Source: Liolophura sinensis
Taxonomy: Eukaryota > Mollusca > Polyplacophora > Chitonida > Chitonidae
NCBI RefSeq assembly: GCF_032854445.1
Contig: NC_088305.1
Location: 11,641,717-11,705,716 of the forward strand
Length of the DNA: 64,000 nt
Direction of reading: 5' to 3'
Of the stretch, positions 58,301 through 63,625 are shown piece by piece (position 1 is the first letter of the stretch; each line of letters begins with the position of its first letter). The notes below the pieces were generated by a model that had not been told where the DNA came from, made no database searches, and saw nothing but the letters and a program-made list of their open reading frames with translations. Position numbers and translations under genes: made by a program.

Positions 58301-59440
58301 TATATATTATATGTGGTACCAGTAAATGCAATAAAGTAATATGCCTATATGTAGCTTTCACCATGTAAATGCTTTTTTATGAATATAAAAAATGTGTATC
58401 CCATACCCTTGACAATTACATAAATATAAATATATTATGTTATATAATGGCCAAAAAGATACATATAAAACCTGCAGACAAATGTTGTAGACGTGTTTAT
58501 GACTCATCACACAGTCTACTGCCACCACGTGCGCATCAAGTATCCACACAACAACACACCCACAGGTACAGCCAGCAGTCGATAGTTAGAGAACAGATAA
58601 AAACCTTGGTTCTCTGGGCCCAGATTGGCTTCCAGGGCCTCCTGTTGGCGGGCGATCTCCTGCCGCATGGCGTCCACCTCGCCACGTGAGGTTTCCAGCT
58701 CGTGAAGTTTGTTGTTGGCGGTCTCCAGGTCCATGACCAGAACAAGGACTTTCTGCTCTGTCTCCTCCAGTCTCTGCTGGAGTTGGGACTTCTCAGCAAC
58801 ATAGCCCTCCAGTAAACCTGAAAACAAAGAACAACAACAAAACTGCATATTCATCTGATTGGGGGGTTTTACGCCGTACTCAAGAACATTTCACTAATAT
58901 GACAGTGGCCATAATTATGGTGGAAGGAAACCAGCTAGTTGCTGGCAAACCTTCCCACATCAACGTATGAGTTTAACTAGCTACTTCAAATAGAAATTTC
59001 TGGGTTATGGTGCTGCACCAGCACAGTAACCATTAGGCCACAAAACTTGTATTGCTTGTTACCTTGAGAATCACACTATGTGAAAACAGCTAAACACAAA
59101 TCTACATGCACAGCCAAGACAGCAGGAATTGGGGCCCATTTTTACCTTCCCTATTTCTCAAAACTTTTTCGCATGTTTACTTGGTGTTGTAGTAAACATG
59201 GGTGCGTACCTTCAGCTTTGTTAAGTTCTGATGCCAGGTAGGCCTTGGCCTCCACCTCTTCCCGGAGACGCTCATCCAGCTCGCTGCATCGCTCAGACAG
59301 CTGCCATGTCTCCTCCGTTTTGGCGCTGATAGTTTCCAGCAGCTCCTGCTGCACCCGCTGTGCCTCAAGCAGCTGCTCATTGCCCTCCCCGATCATCTCC
59401 AGCAACCGCAACACCGCCGCCTGCAGCCGGCTGCTGCCAT
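21804..59440 (-). CDS. PCNT/AKAP9: PACT-domain centrosomal scaffold (pericentrin/AKAP9 family), 36 exons, 5' partial
   Basis: Thirty-six exons totalling 6,783 nt (about 2,261 codons) join with complete agreement of splice phase from 59440 down to 21804. Nearly the whole product is charged heptad coiled coil rich in Glu, Gln, Lys and Leu. The C-terminus has the PACT signature: LYGKYLRSESFRKALIYQKR, then LLMLLGGFRECEETTLAIIA, then FRTAARVVVAIHR, MKYLVKKWRRATKVGSP and YIHRLENLQHRLGGLHG. In pericentrin, AKAP9 and fly PLP this domain targets the protein to centrioles and binds calmodulin; the coiled coil recruits gamma-tubulin ring complexes and kinases. The N-terminal part lies off the right edge. 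Invertebrates often have one such gene, so I do not choose between pericentrin and AKAP9. Exons average 188 nt; introns are full of minisatellites and SINEs. The final coding exon is unresolved. Confidence 0.93.
22391..24394. repeat. 34-bp minisatellite, about 59 copies
   Basis: Unit ACTCAATGAGCTACATCCTG plus CATGCAACCACCTT. Copies vary at a few fixed places: CTGCATGC/CCTCATGC/CCGCATGC, GAGC/GAGA and CCACC/CCAAC. The variants recur in blocks. It fills most of the intron between exons 35 and 36. Confidence 0.98.
24537..24795 (-). CDS. PACT gene exon 35
   Basis: A Ser/Pro/Thr-rich disordered linker without coiled coil: TYSPPRLASQSSSPLAIQAS, later SYTSKPAYYASYSPLSASPS, ending in a basic RDKTHRRG stretch. 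It follows the calmodulin-binding-type helix of exon 34. Phases are 2 in and 2 out. Confidence 0.85.
25523..25605 (-). CDS. PACT gene exon 34
   Basis: Encodes MKYLVKKWRRATKVGSPVV, the basic amphipathic helix of the PACT domain (calmodulin-binding region in vertebrate relatives). It begins after a split Arg codon. Confidence 0.92.
25935..26173 (-). CDS. PACT gene exon 33, core of the PACT domain
   Basis: MHRLYGKYLRSESFRKALIY, followed by QKRYLLMLLGGFRECEETTL and a segment ending AATFRTAARVVVAIHR-like in sequence (AFATFRTAARVVVAIH as read). This is the clearest family identifier in the window. Confidence 0.96.
26387..26431 (+). mobile_element. SINE 3' tail fragment
   Basis: GTGAAAGATTCTTGAGTATT then GCACCAATCAAATAAA. 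Only the last 45 bp of the main SINE are present, opposite to the gene. Confidence 0.6.
26468..26668 (-). CDS. PACT gene exon 32
   Basis: Coiled coil LQMSLDHAEREVERLKGDLR, ending SYTSESDTDK. The acceptor is a NAGNAG (GCAGCAG), so a one-glutamine splice variant is possible. Confidence 0.92.
26669..27491. other. Intron with a dispersed repeat
   Basis: Contains a segment at about 27110-27300, with AAGCCCTGAAATTGG and AATGTAGTTTTG, that is shared in order with 51620-51790. No exon seen. Confidence 0.45.
27492..27674 (-). CDS. PACT gene exon 31
   Basis: Encodes ARPTIADSPSISAINNRV, then a coiled coil ending LEEELWQRRRREAELE. Phase 0 at both ends. Confidence 0.9.
28015..28611. repeat. 87-bp minisatellite, about seven copies
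   Basis: The unit contains GTAGGGGGTTTCCAACCAGC, AGGCAGGGTGGGAAGGGGAC and CATCTCCCACTCACTTGG. On the minus strand each unit carries AACCAA then GTGAGTGGGAG, a good splice-donor match, and the right end merges with the donor of a candidate microexon. Confidence 0.93.
28612..28623 (-). CDS. Candidate 12-nt microexon of the PACT gene
   Basis: CAGAGAGACAAG (Gln-Arg-Asp-Lys) lies between AACCAG and GTAGTGGG. Both neighbouring exons end or start in phase 0, so inclusion keeps the frame. The acceptor is weak and the exon very short, so support is thin. Confidence 0.25.
28811..28919 (-). CDS. PACT gene exon 30
   Basis: Ser-rich start SESGSSASDSSARRKAI, then RDLLTEVQQLQRPLALETE. Donor GAG|GTACGT. 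Confidence 0.88.
29155..29270. repeat. 15-bp tandem repeat, about eight copies
   Basis: Unit ACCCTATCAATACGG and variants (AACATGG, AATATGG), in the intron between exons 29 and 30. Confidence 0.9.
29627..29745 (-). CDS. PACT gene exon 29
   Basis: GGEGGLSELRERLDRYKTQL then ENSRQRLYLLLMKHQEDLT and a split Arg codon. Coiled coil. Confidence 0.92.
29746..30403. other. Intron, nothing recognised
   Basis: AT-rich intron with a short GAAAATCTTGAAAA repetition at about 30165-30245. No exon or element found. Confidence 0.4.
30404..30553 (-). CDS. PACT gene exon 28
   Basis: HESELELQRQRQKVADLDLK then a Ser/Pro/Arg linker QVPLRTSPRVADVVD. Donor GAT|GTAAGT. Confidence 0.9.
31212..31421 (-). CDS. PACT gene exon 27
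   Basis: EQVLQLSRQHEGAEAKVAAL, later LKELENEREKLREVERRGD and ERERDQAKAKL. A continuous coiled coil of 70 codons, phase 0 at both ends. Confidence 0.92.
31838..31907 (+). mobile_element. SINE 3' fragment
   Basis: GGGTTTCCTGCTGTCATC, then a tail with AATCTTAAGTACGACG and about seven AAAT units. It lies tail to tail with the next SINE. Confidence 0.7.
31910..32078 (-). mobile_element. SINE, 5'-truncated
   Basis: Well-preserved 3' part: TTGATTGGTGTTTTACGCTG complement, core and GGCCGTAAGTGGGAAGG complement. It stops at CGGCCGGAGA and is followed by ATAAATAAAT. Confidence 0.92.
32092..32380. repeat. 23-bp minisatellite, about twelve copies
   Basis: Unit GAAGTTGCAGTACTTGCATT plus ACT. The array ends about 19 bp from the donor of exon 26. 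Diverged copies of the motif lie further left (31543, 31790). Confidence 0.95.
32399..32693 (-). CDS. PACT gene exon 26
   Basis: AIEREQALNEQLRHSLEEER, later ATTQREHAIIADLKALLQTE and ELKRQMDAAQ. A 98-codon coiled coil after a split Ser codon. Confidence 0.94.
32757..32850 (-). mobile_element. SINE 3' fragment
   Basis: TTTATTTGATTGGTGTTTCA complement with AATATTTCACTTATACAATG and GGTGGGAGGA. The tail points toward exon 26, whose acceptor is about 64 bp away. Confidence 0.8.
33246..33457 (-). CDS. PACT gene exon 25
   Basis: TLQAELEKEKDLHAEVTNNL then DREKLTVENLRRELQFEKDN and EKARCNELN. Ends in phase 2. Confidence 0.94.
33458..34120. other. Intron, nothing recognised
   Basis: No repeat or coding structure beyond AT-rich sequence. 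Confidence 0.4.
34121..34271 (-). CDS. PACT gene exon 24
   Basis: DAIEAEREKRNRLADQLEEE, RAETRRLKRIADEEKRKVGQ, LEEKEVSLLK. Highly charged coiled coil. Confidence 0.93.
34340..34690. repeat. Decayed tandem repeat
   Basis: Blocks such as GAGTCCAAACAAGAGCC and CCTTAAACT recur every 60-80 bp with strong divergence, in the large intron between exons 23 and 24. Confidence 0.45.
35395..35595. repeat. 22-bp tandem repeat, about nine copies
   Basis: Unit TTACTGTTCTCCATTATGTT plus TG, in the intron between exons 23 and 24. It is open in all plus frames, so apparent Cys/Leu-rich proteins here are artefacts. Confidence 0.95.
35928..36203 (-). mobile_element. SINE, full length
   Basis: Minus strand: GTGGCTCAGTCGGTTAGCGC head, B box region, core, AGTACGGCGTAAAACACC and (AAAT)n tail. 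It is one of the best-preserved copies in the window. Confidence 0.95.
36602..36824 (-). CDS. PACT gene exon 23
   Basis: ELLEYKLKQEQVLQDDLRVS, LQALINKEHQATLDLQMELS, KLNDSLHQEESRVKSV. Phases 1 in and 2 out. Confidence 0.93.
36825..37503. other. Intron, nothing recognised
   Basis: Unique AT-rich sequence. No exon found. Confidence 0.4.
37504..37699 (-). CDS. PACT gene exon 22
   Basis: GDHHKLSMDQMYSADRQSLL, then ITRLQLQEEKQRLSQQLSST and EQLSKREHHLKRQ. Ends in phase 1. Confidence 0.92.
37788..37850 (+). repeat. Short dispersed repeat
   Basis: CCCCTAAAAGTGACCTTTTT then GGGGGTGAATTAATAGGG and CAAATACAT. A close relative lies at 33131-33186 and a weaker one near 46420-46470. Confidence 0.5.
38094..38264 (-). 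CDS. PACT gene exon 21
   Basis: MGEVGVSDWRNDLVTAISRV, then FAKERETLLAELRTHVVASP and a coiled coil ending KIRDQ. Confidence 0.92.
38549..38767 (-). CDS. PACT gene exon 20
   Basis: VLMNRLHNEGVQMLTLSELE, then LPALQAAWNNEKQGLLSAIQ and LKDLLAQIHTNRENQQ. Confidence 0.93.
39155..39345 (-). CDS. PACT gene exon 19
   Basis: SDDMSMMAVQEQLQSEVATT, then an acidic, non-coiled linker DNPDVAYLEPSVADETIPD. Phases 1 in and 0 out. Confidence 0.9.
39385..39680 (-). mobile_element. Diverged SINE
   Basis: GCCATACTGGAGAATTTTCC, GGGAGGAGGAAACTGGGG, ACTTTCCCACATGGGATGTA and the rest of the body match the SINE order but with an extra internal part shared with 40225-40450. This is an older subfamily. Confidence 0.6.
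39930..40206 (-). CDS. PACT gene exon 18
   Basis: KIQEMREELAREHSESIAQV, ELRQLEENHRKEIETSVRQA, LIQRHRQEVDSLQAKLI. The acceptor GTTCTGCAG is preceded by a SINE tail. Confidence 0.94.
40220..40450 (-). mobile_element. Diverged SINE, tail abutting the exon 18 acceptor
   Basis: ACTTATACAATGGTTGTCAG, GAGGAAACCAAGGAG and ACTTTCCCACATGTGATATA match the 39385 element. Its CAATCAAATG tail end lies about 14 bp from exon 18. Confidence 0.6.
40451..40856. other. Intron, nothing recognised
   Basis: AT-rich with a C-run at 40778-40790. No exon. Confidence 0.4.
40857..41228 (-). CDS. PACT gene exon 17
   Basis: The longest exon, 124 codons of coiled coil: ESEKERESLEEDREYLNREV, QLRRQLSDVQREAERIEELT, VELLKDSLKKVQAELEVFRE. 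Phase 0 at both ends. Confidence 0.95.
41238..41474 (-). mobile_element. SINE, near full length, tail 9 bp from the exon 17 acceptor
   Basis: Minus strand reads from a worn tRNA-like head through CCGTAAGTGGGAAGG to CACCAATCAAATAAATGAAT, directly followed by CTTTAACAG and exon 17. Confidence 0.88.
41475..42017. other. Intron, nothing recognised
   Basis: No exon or named repeat seen. Confidence 0.4.
42018..42377 (-). CDS. PACT gene exon 16
   Basis: ESDLVELQKLIEEKEEQLTQ, LQERITEQELALEELRQRLS, LEIAAKALEERDSQVEKLTQ and an acidic GGDDRSDDTDIDG break. 120 codons, phase 0. Confidence 0.95.
42378..43146. other. Intron, nothing recognised
   Basis: AT-rich unique sequence. No exon or element identified. 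Confidence 0.4.
43147..43260 (-). CDS. PACT gene exon 15
   Basis: MKFELQVEALNKQLKEKDNV, IDEKEEELYTVNEKLEEK. 38 codons, phase 0. Confidence 0.93.
43471..43596 (-). CDS. PACT gene exon 14
   Basis: GKLQEDYDMVQAMLEEKQKE, IESLTKELTETRPQAEGATD. 42 codons, phase 0. Confidence 0.93.
44037..44110 (-). pseudogene. Decayed copy of the exon 13 3' end
   Basis: The minus strand can be read as VEVNNLTDF, close to the end of exon 13 (MEVSNLTDFQ), but it is followed by an in-frame stop if extended and its length does not keep phase. It flanks the 65-bp array on the side away from exon 13. Confidence 0.55.
44130..46093 (-). repeat. 65-bp minisatellite carrying copies of an exon end and splice donor
   Basis: About 30 copies. 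On the minus strand each unit contains AACCTCACAGACTTCCAG then GTAAAATGTCAC, which is the last 18 nt of exon 13 plus its donor and first intron bases. Within the unit, CTCTACAGATTTATACATTA is a diverged match to the preceding part of exon 13. The array ends exactly in exon 13. Confidence 0.97.
46074..46220 (-). CDS. PACT gene exon 13
   Basis: AKIDLETSSRLEMSAMTDPL, ILEKDTAIEQLTLQVESLQM, EVSNLTDFQ. 49 codons, phase 0. Its donor is the first of about 30 near-identical donors in the 65-bp array. Confidence 0.92.
46638..46739 (-). CDS. PACT gene exon 12
   Basis: MSIQDEFSNALALKDDEVQA, LQEELQLKDAELSQ. 34 codons, phase 0. Donor CAG|GTGAGT. Confidence 0.93.
46977..47138 (-). CDS. PACT gene exon 11
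   Basis: KELLSSLRLELEVKSREIEE, LHQTVDSLQQSDALLDTT, then VSDDREPPLLPSLTER. 54 codons, phase 0. Confidence 0.92.
47405..47862. repeat. 30-bp tandem repeat, about 15 copies
   Basis: Unit AAGTTAAGACTAAGTCTGAT plus CTAAGTCTC, with an occasional extra AAGTTAAGACTC half unit, in the intron between exons 10 and 11. Confidence 0.95.
47938..48084 (-). CDS. PACT gene exon 10
   Basis: KQVKSLQAEQDPSLHHSLLE, EKNEEIDHLSQEIERLRAEQ, SMVDDTTNM. 49 codons, phase 0. Confidence 0.92.
48118..48312 (+). mobile_element. SINE, 5'-truncated
   Basis: TTCAAATCCAGCTCTTGCTG through GCTGTAAGTGGGAAGG to ATATTCTTGAGTACGACGTA and AATCAAATAAAA. It is opposite in sense to the host gene. Confidence 0.88.
48670..48843 (-). CDS. 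PACT gene exon 9
   Basis: VSDLVSQVDQFRDQVMDSDE, QVQQLTAQLKVTEQQLEVIR, NQAFKDLLDENSKLK. 58 codons, phase 0. Confidence 0.94.
49258..49443 (-). CDS. PACT gene exon 8
   Basis: ELNNDKEALQKQVYENLHQI, SQLKTQLDEYKHRFDAGSSA, HIDELRRQLEDEREAVERKE. 62 codons, phase 0. Confidence 0.94.
49985..50283 (-). CDS. PACT gene exon 7
   Basis: KHLRNQDLEDQVKHLEHEIE, QKIARLEEELKQDSSASDET, ELQKRISSLELELEARERTI. 100 codons in which a coiled coil is broken by an acidic Ser/Gly stretch. Confidence 0.94.
50455..50512 (-). mobile_element. SINE 3' fragment
   Basis: TTTATTTATTTCATT, then TGCCATACTCAGGAATATTT and CACTTATAC. It joins directly to a fold-back sequence at 50514. Confidence 0.65.
50514..50690. mobile_element. 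Fold-back or MITE-like element
   Basis: GTTCACAC at 50514-50521 is answered by GTGTGAAC at 50679-50686. Inside, GGTTTAAATGCT (50537-50548) is answered by AGCATTTAAACTGG (50598-50611). No transposase is present, so the class is unknown. Confidence 0.4.
51018..51108 (-). CDS. PACT gene exon 6
   Basis: VEDLTEEIQIKADILNETTL, RNEQLQMDIK and the first base of a Gly codon. 91 nt, phases 0 in and 1 out. Confidence 0.9.
51620..51790 (+). repeat. Dispersed repeat shared with 27110-27300
   Basis: ATTATTCTGT, AAGCCCTGAAATTGG, AATGTAGTTTTG and AAGTTGCTCT occur in the same order and spacing as at 27110-27300. Class unknown. Confidence 0.5.
51874..51993 (-). CDS. PACT gene exon 5
   Basis: EQANEREQEREDHQQEVKRL, TKIIQEKEKRESAEGRLQRE. 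40 codons, phase 0. Confidence 0.93.
52080..52900 (-). promoter_or_regulatory. CpG-rich intronic patch, candidate internal promoter
   Basis: CpG is unusually frequent here: 11 in 52081-52260 by count, against roughly one per 60-100 bp in neighbouring introns. The patch holds a 78-codon minus-strand open frame (52031-52264) of unknown meaning and a candidate first exon at 52830-52853. Confidence 0.35.
52830..52853 (-). CDS. Candidate alternative first coding exon
   Basis: ATG in the context GGGAAAATGG (A at -3, G at +4) opens eight codons, MDADIKTT, ending at ACG|GTGCGT. The exon ends in phase 0, which is what exon 5 requires. It would start a shorter isoform at exon 5. No transcript evidence. 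Confidence 0.3.
52933..53165 (-). CDS. PACT gene exon 4
   Basis: LIHEINKLNQEKRDISRQRD, ARIRDLEMTTEEMEKRYEDM, KREIDELQLRVESLDSKLKS. Phases 1 in (split Ala codon) and 0 out; donor GAT|GTAAGT. Confidence 0.95.
53166..55183. other. Intron, nothing recognised
   Basis: A 2-kb AT-rich intron without named repeats or further exons. Confidence 0.4.
55184..55231 (-). CDS. PACT gene exon 3, in-frame cassette candidate
   Basis: 48 nt encoding PTLEASGDTEYVEEP between split Asp and Gly codons. Acceptor ATCGCAG, donor CCAG|GTCAGT. Phase 1 on both sides, so skipping joins exon 2 to exon 4 in frame. The acidic content contrasts with the coiled coils around it. Confidence 0.65.
55232..58604. other. Large intron
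   Basis: 3.4 kb of AT-rich sequence with a (TA)n tract at 58245-58310. A possible short exon near 56888-56920 was tested and fails on phase or stop codons. Confidence 0.4.
58245..58310. repeat. (TA)n microsatellite
   Basis: About 30 TA steps with one AAAT interruption. Confidence 0.95.
58605..58817 (-). CDS. PACT gene exon 2
   Basis: LLEGYVAEKSQLQQRLEETE, QKVLVLVMDLETANNKLHEL, EVDAMRQEIARQQEALEANL. Phase 1 in and 1 out. Confidence 0.94.
58861..59046 (-). mobile_element. SINE, diverged
   Basis: GGTTTTACGCCGTACTCAAG complement, core, and a worn tRNA-like head ending in GTGGCCTAATGGTTACTGTG on the minus strand. Its tail end lies about 40 bp from the exon 2 acceptor. Confidence 0.8.
59210..59440 (-). 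CDS. PACT gene exon 1 of those in the window
   Basis: GSSRLQAAVLRLLEMIGEGN, EQLLEAQRVQQELLETISAK, RCSELDERLREEVEAKAYLA. The first two bases complete a codon begun in an exon beyond this one, so it is internal. Confidence 0.92.
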
Positions 59441-60187
59441 CTGCAACACAACACAAACCACTTGTTAAATGATGCCAGCATTTGTTCTGTGTTTGTATAA
59501 TAGGTAGATTACTTCCCTTTTCATGGATTACCCCCCTTGACAGACGATATAAGTTCAACTCTTTCATGCTATTAACATTTGGAAGTATTGGTGTGATGGA
59601 ATTCAAACAATCACAGTAATCAAGTGTGACTTATCCACATGTAGAAGGTTTCTGAAACTTCATGAAAACACATTTGAAAATATGAGAGTTTCAAAGCTGC
59701 AATGAGCTGCTCTTTTGGGGGACTGATATTGTATCGTGTTTTTCATCTGTGGGGTGAATTTTTCAAAGGGGCAAGTTTTTGATGGCAAATCAGTCATTTT
59801 TTCTTGTTATATTGCGTATGTGGGACTGAATTGGCAGGAATGAAGGACACTCAGACTGGACAGAAAGTTAATCAAGAAGAAAACAGCAAGCATTTCACAA
59901 AATCTGCTAAAAAACAAAAACTCAAGTCAGTCTAAAAGAAGATACTGCACATAAAGACTCAATAGAATAAATATTTTGAAAGGTGACTGGTAACTCCAGA
60001 GATTTGAGTAAGTCTTTCTTAAGAAGTACTTACGACATCCAAACTTTGTGCAATCCTCTAATTATTATGCATATCCGATGTTACAACTGAAATGAGTACT
60101 TTAAAGACAATATACAGTGAACCCAGCCATGTGATATTGCGGTGTGTGGAATATCACATCTCAGTCAAGGTAAGCCTGATATTTCAC

Positions 60188-60443
60188 ATTTATTTATTTA
60201 TTTGATTGGTGTTTTGCCGTACTCAAGAATATTTCACTTATACGACGGCGGCCAGCATTATGGTGGGAGGAAACCGGACAGAGCCCGTGGTAAAACCACG
60301 ACCATCGGCAGGTTGCTGCAGACCTTCGCACTTACGGCCGGAGTGGAAGCCAGCATGAGCTGGACTTGAACTCACAACTACCACATTGGTGAAAGGCTTC
60401 TGGGTCATTATGCTGCGCTAACCAACTGAGCCACAGAGGCCCC
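60188..60443 (-). mobile_element. SINE, full length
   Basis: Minus strand: GTGGCTCAGTTGGTTAGCGC head, B-box region, GGCCGTAAGTGCGAAGG, core, then AGTACGGCAAAACACCAATC and AAAT tail. Confidence 0.94.
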
Positions 60444-61254
60444 TTTCACATTTATAATAACACTTGTGTTGAGTCACATTCAGTTCAACATGTTGCCAAA
60501 GACATGGACACAAATATGTTGTACACAAGGACAACAACTTGCACATGGACACTTAGAAAGGACATGCTGGTAGAGAAATGCTCTCAATATACATATAGGT
60601 GTCTTCAAGCTTTCAAGATACAGACAAACGGACAGGCAGACCAAACCTACATGTAGCAAGTAAAGCTAACAGTTTCAGCTTGGTGTATATGTATGTATAT
60701 ATAGTATACAGTGTACTGGTATGTACTTTACATGTGGTTCCCAACCAGACATGGATAGATACTTTAACCCTGGTCTTGTCAGTTAATGTTACAAATGGTG
60801 CTAACACAAAAGCACTTATACAAGGTTTATTAACCCTATAATTAAATAATTAAAAAAACTAATAATGCATGCATTAAGTGAGTTAAAGACATACAATGTA
60901 TGTATCCAGTTGGGGGAAAAAGCCTGCAGTTGTTGTTGCTGTTACGATGTTTAAATCTACTTACCAAAGATTACATATCATTGAGGTATAAATACTCTTA
61001 TTCACTTCATGTCTTAATCCATCAGATGAGCCTGTACCTATATGTATAAATCATGGTAAAAATCTAACGTTGCAAAATCTCGGATAAATACAAACAACTT
61101 CTATACGGAGTTCTTCCTCAACACATGGGTGCCACTGTGTGCCAACAGAGCTTCACACTCACTAACTGTCATATAAACAGGTAACTTCAGAATTCGTGAT
61201 CAAATGTAGTATGGGTGATGCACATTTGTGTCTGACAGCATCACAACAGCTAGC

Positions 61255-61745
61255 AGGTTCATCAATGAACTACTCTGCTATCCTGTATGGCACATGATGT
61301 GTGCATATAGAGTGCTCCTCCAGCAATTCGTAAGTCTCCAACAAGAAACAGTTCCAATAGGGTCCATCAATGATCAATTCTGCTGCACTATATAGCACAT
61401 GATGCGAACTTTTACAGCATACCTCCAGCAGTTCATAAGTTTGTCCAATGAAAAACAGTTCCACAGAAGTTATCAACTGCTAATTTTGTTACCTATACAA
61501 ACACACGACACATGCATTTAGAACAGCAGAGGTTCAAGTATCATTCCAATGAGAAATGCTTCGAAATAACTTTATGAATGGCCACTTCTGCTATCCGATA
61601 TGGCACAGGAGCCATGTACATGTATGTACAGCACATGCGAGTTCATCAAAGGCTTGCTAATTCTGCCACCTCACAGAAAGCATGAGACATGCATGTGCAG
61701 GATATGTATACACCCCTAGCAATTCAGGGATCAATCTACAGAAGA
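61255..61745. repeat. Decayed tandem repeat, about 115-bp unit, four copies
   Basis: Repeating order: TTCATCAATGAACTACTCTG, then GGCACATGATG, then CTCCAGCAATTCGTAAGT, then ACAGTTCC. Later copies are heavily diverged. Confidence 0.65.
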
Positions 61746-63482
61746 AAAACACTTTCACTTCCTGGTAATAATTAGGGGCCTACTTCCTCAGCAAACGGGC
61801 CTGAACAAGTGCTTGATTTCTTTAACAGGCTAAACTCCTGACATAATCCAGGATTACTGGGGATTAGCATTAACTCTACTCACAGACCACAGCCACCTGT
61901 GGATCAGAGGATTAGACAGGGGCAATAATAACAGAAGGGATTATCCTATGGCATAAGACCTCACTTCTCACTGCTTACACTAACAAACTCACACAAATAT
62001 TATTATATTGTCACTTATAATATCTTCTGACACCGAATTCAGAGACAATTGATAAACCTGCACTAGTAAGAATTTAGTTTAGATCATACAAATGTATCTG
62101 ACAGCTCCATGTCTATGTTAACTGAAGAAATAACTACATAATGCCTATTGACCAAACAGAAGCGTACAAAGAAAATAAACACCTATATTAAGGAAGCTTT
62201 ACCAGAGAATTTGGCAAAAAATCCATCTTTCCTAATTAGACCAAATTTTTCTTCTAAAGTTTAAAAACTCCATACGGGAATTCGCATAATAAATTTTATG
62301 AACTGTATTACCAATTTTTAATGCAAACACATGCACGGAAAAGGCTGATATTTTGTGAAGGGTAATTATTTAGACAATTCTACAATAATAGCAAAATAGC
62401 CAAAAATCTGCAGGATAATGTTTCTAAACCATTCCATGTGCTAGATATGTGATGTCTAGAACGCCAAACCTACATACCTCCTACTGACACACCATGAGGT
62501 TAATTAGACTTGACAAATACACCTCACACTACTGAAATATGTGAGAGTAGCACTTTTCTAGTCTGTAATGAGCAATGTTATCAATGTCAGGTACTTCACA
62601 TGAAGAAATTCTAACGCATGCTGACCTAATATCCTTGTGAAATTATAACTTCAATAATTTCCATCCTATTTTTGCCACTTCCGCTCCTTTTTAAAGGGTT
62701 GTCAGATGGTCACATGTCACCCATTAGGGAGTAGTGCTGATTCCGTTTGCTTTCACACACTACACCAAAGTCATCTACAAACTACACGTCCTCTACACTA
62801 AAGTATAAAGCACTGTTACTAAATGCTCGCCCTATAACAGGCCCTACTTCCTTAACATATGCGTAAGAGTGAAAGCAACTTCAAACCAGTTTGAATAACA
62901 ACTTCATTTTGGCTATAAATATGTTTGTGTAGCAGCAGCACTTTGCAGAAACTTCAGAGTTTAGCAAAATAGAGCGACTAAATTTCCTCACAAAAAGACC
63001 ATTCAAACAGGTTGTCCACATTAGAAAGGACTGGGGAACTAGGGCACATGTCTAAGCTACATGTAGACAGACAGAACTGGCTGAGACCAAGCCAGATGTG
63101 TAAATCTGTGGTAGTGGGTGTGTACTGAGTGATATACCAGGTCATGTGATCTATCAGCTGATAGTGGGGTCAGAGGTCAGGGGTCTCACACTTGTGGAAT
63201 AGGCCAAGCAGCAGGATAATGAGCAGCACACCCTTAGCATGTTCCACAAATGTATCAATTTTTCACACACTAGTTATTGTTAGTTATGAACCACAACTAC
63301 ATACATGTGCCCATCATTAACTATTAGCCTATACACCAAAGTCACAAGCAGTTTACATCTTCAGATCAAATCACAGAAAATGGTAGGTACATGTATAGAC
63401 ATACATTAACCATAGCGTCTGAAAACAGTAAATTTACATTTAAACCCACATACCCAGTTCCTGTACACCGTAACTGATGATT

Positions 63483-63625
63483 AGTACAACTCCATACAAT
63501 CCAGTGATCTCCTGGTACACATGCAACTCCATACAACCCAGTGATCTCCTGGTACACAAGCAACTCCATACAACCCAGTGATCTGGTACACATGTAACCC
63601 CTTACAACCCAGTAATCATCTCCCA
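63483..63625. repeat. 41-bp tandem repeat, about four copies
   Basis: Unit ACAACTCCATACAACCCAGT plus GATCTCCTGGTACACATGC. The last copy is shortened. Confidence 0.9.

Noticed and set aside
15180..60443. tRNA genes suggested by A- and B-box-like sequences
   Set aside because: Each lies at the head of a SINE copy with the same body and AAAT tail, and no complete cloverleaf was seen.
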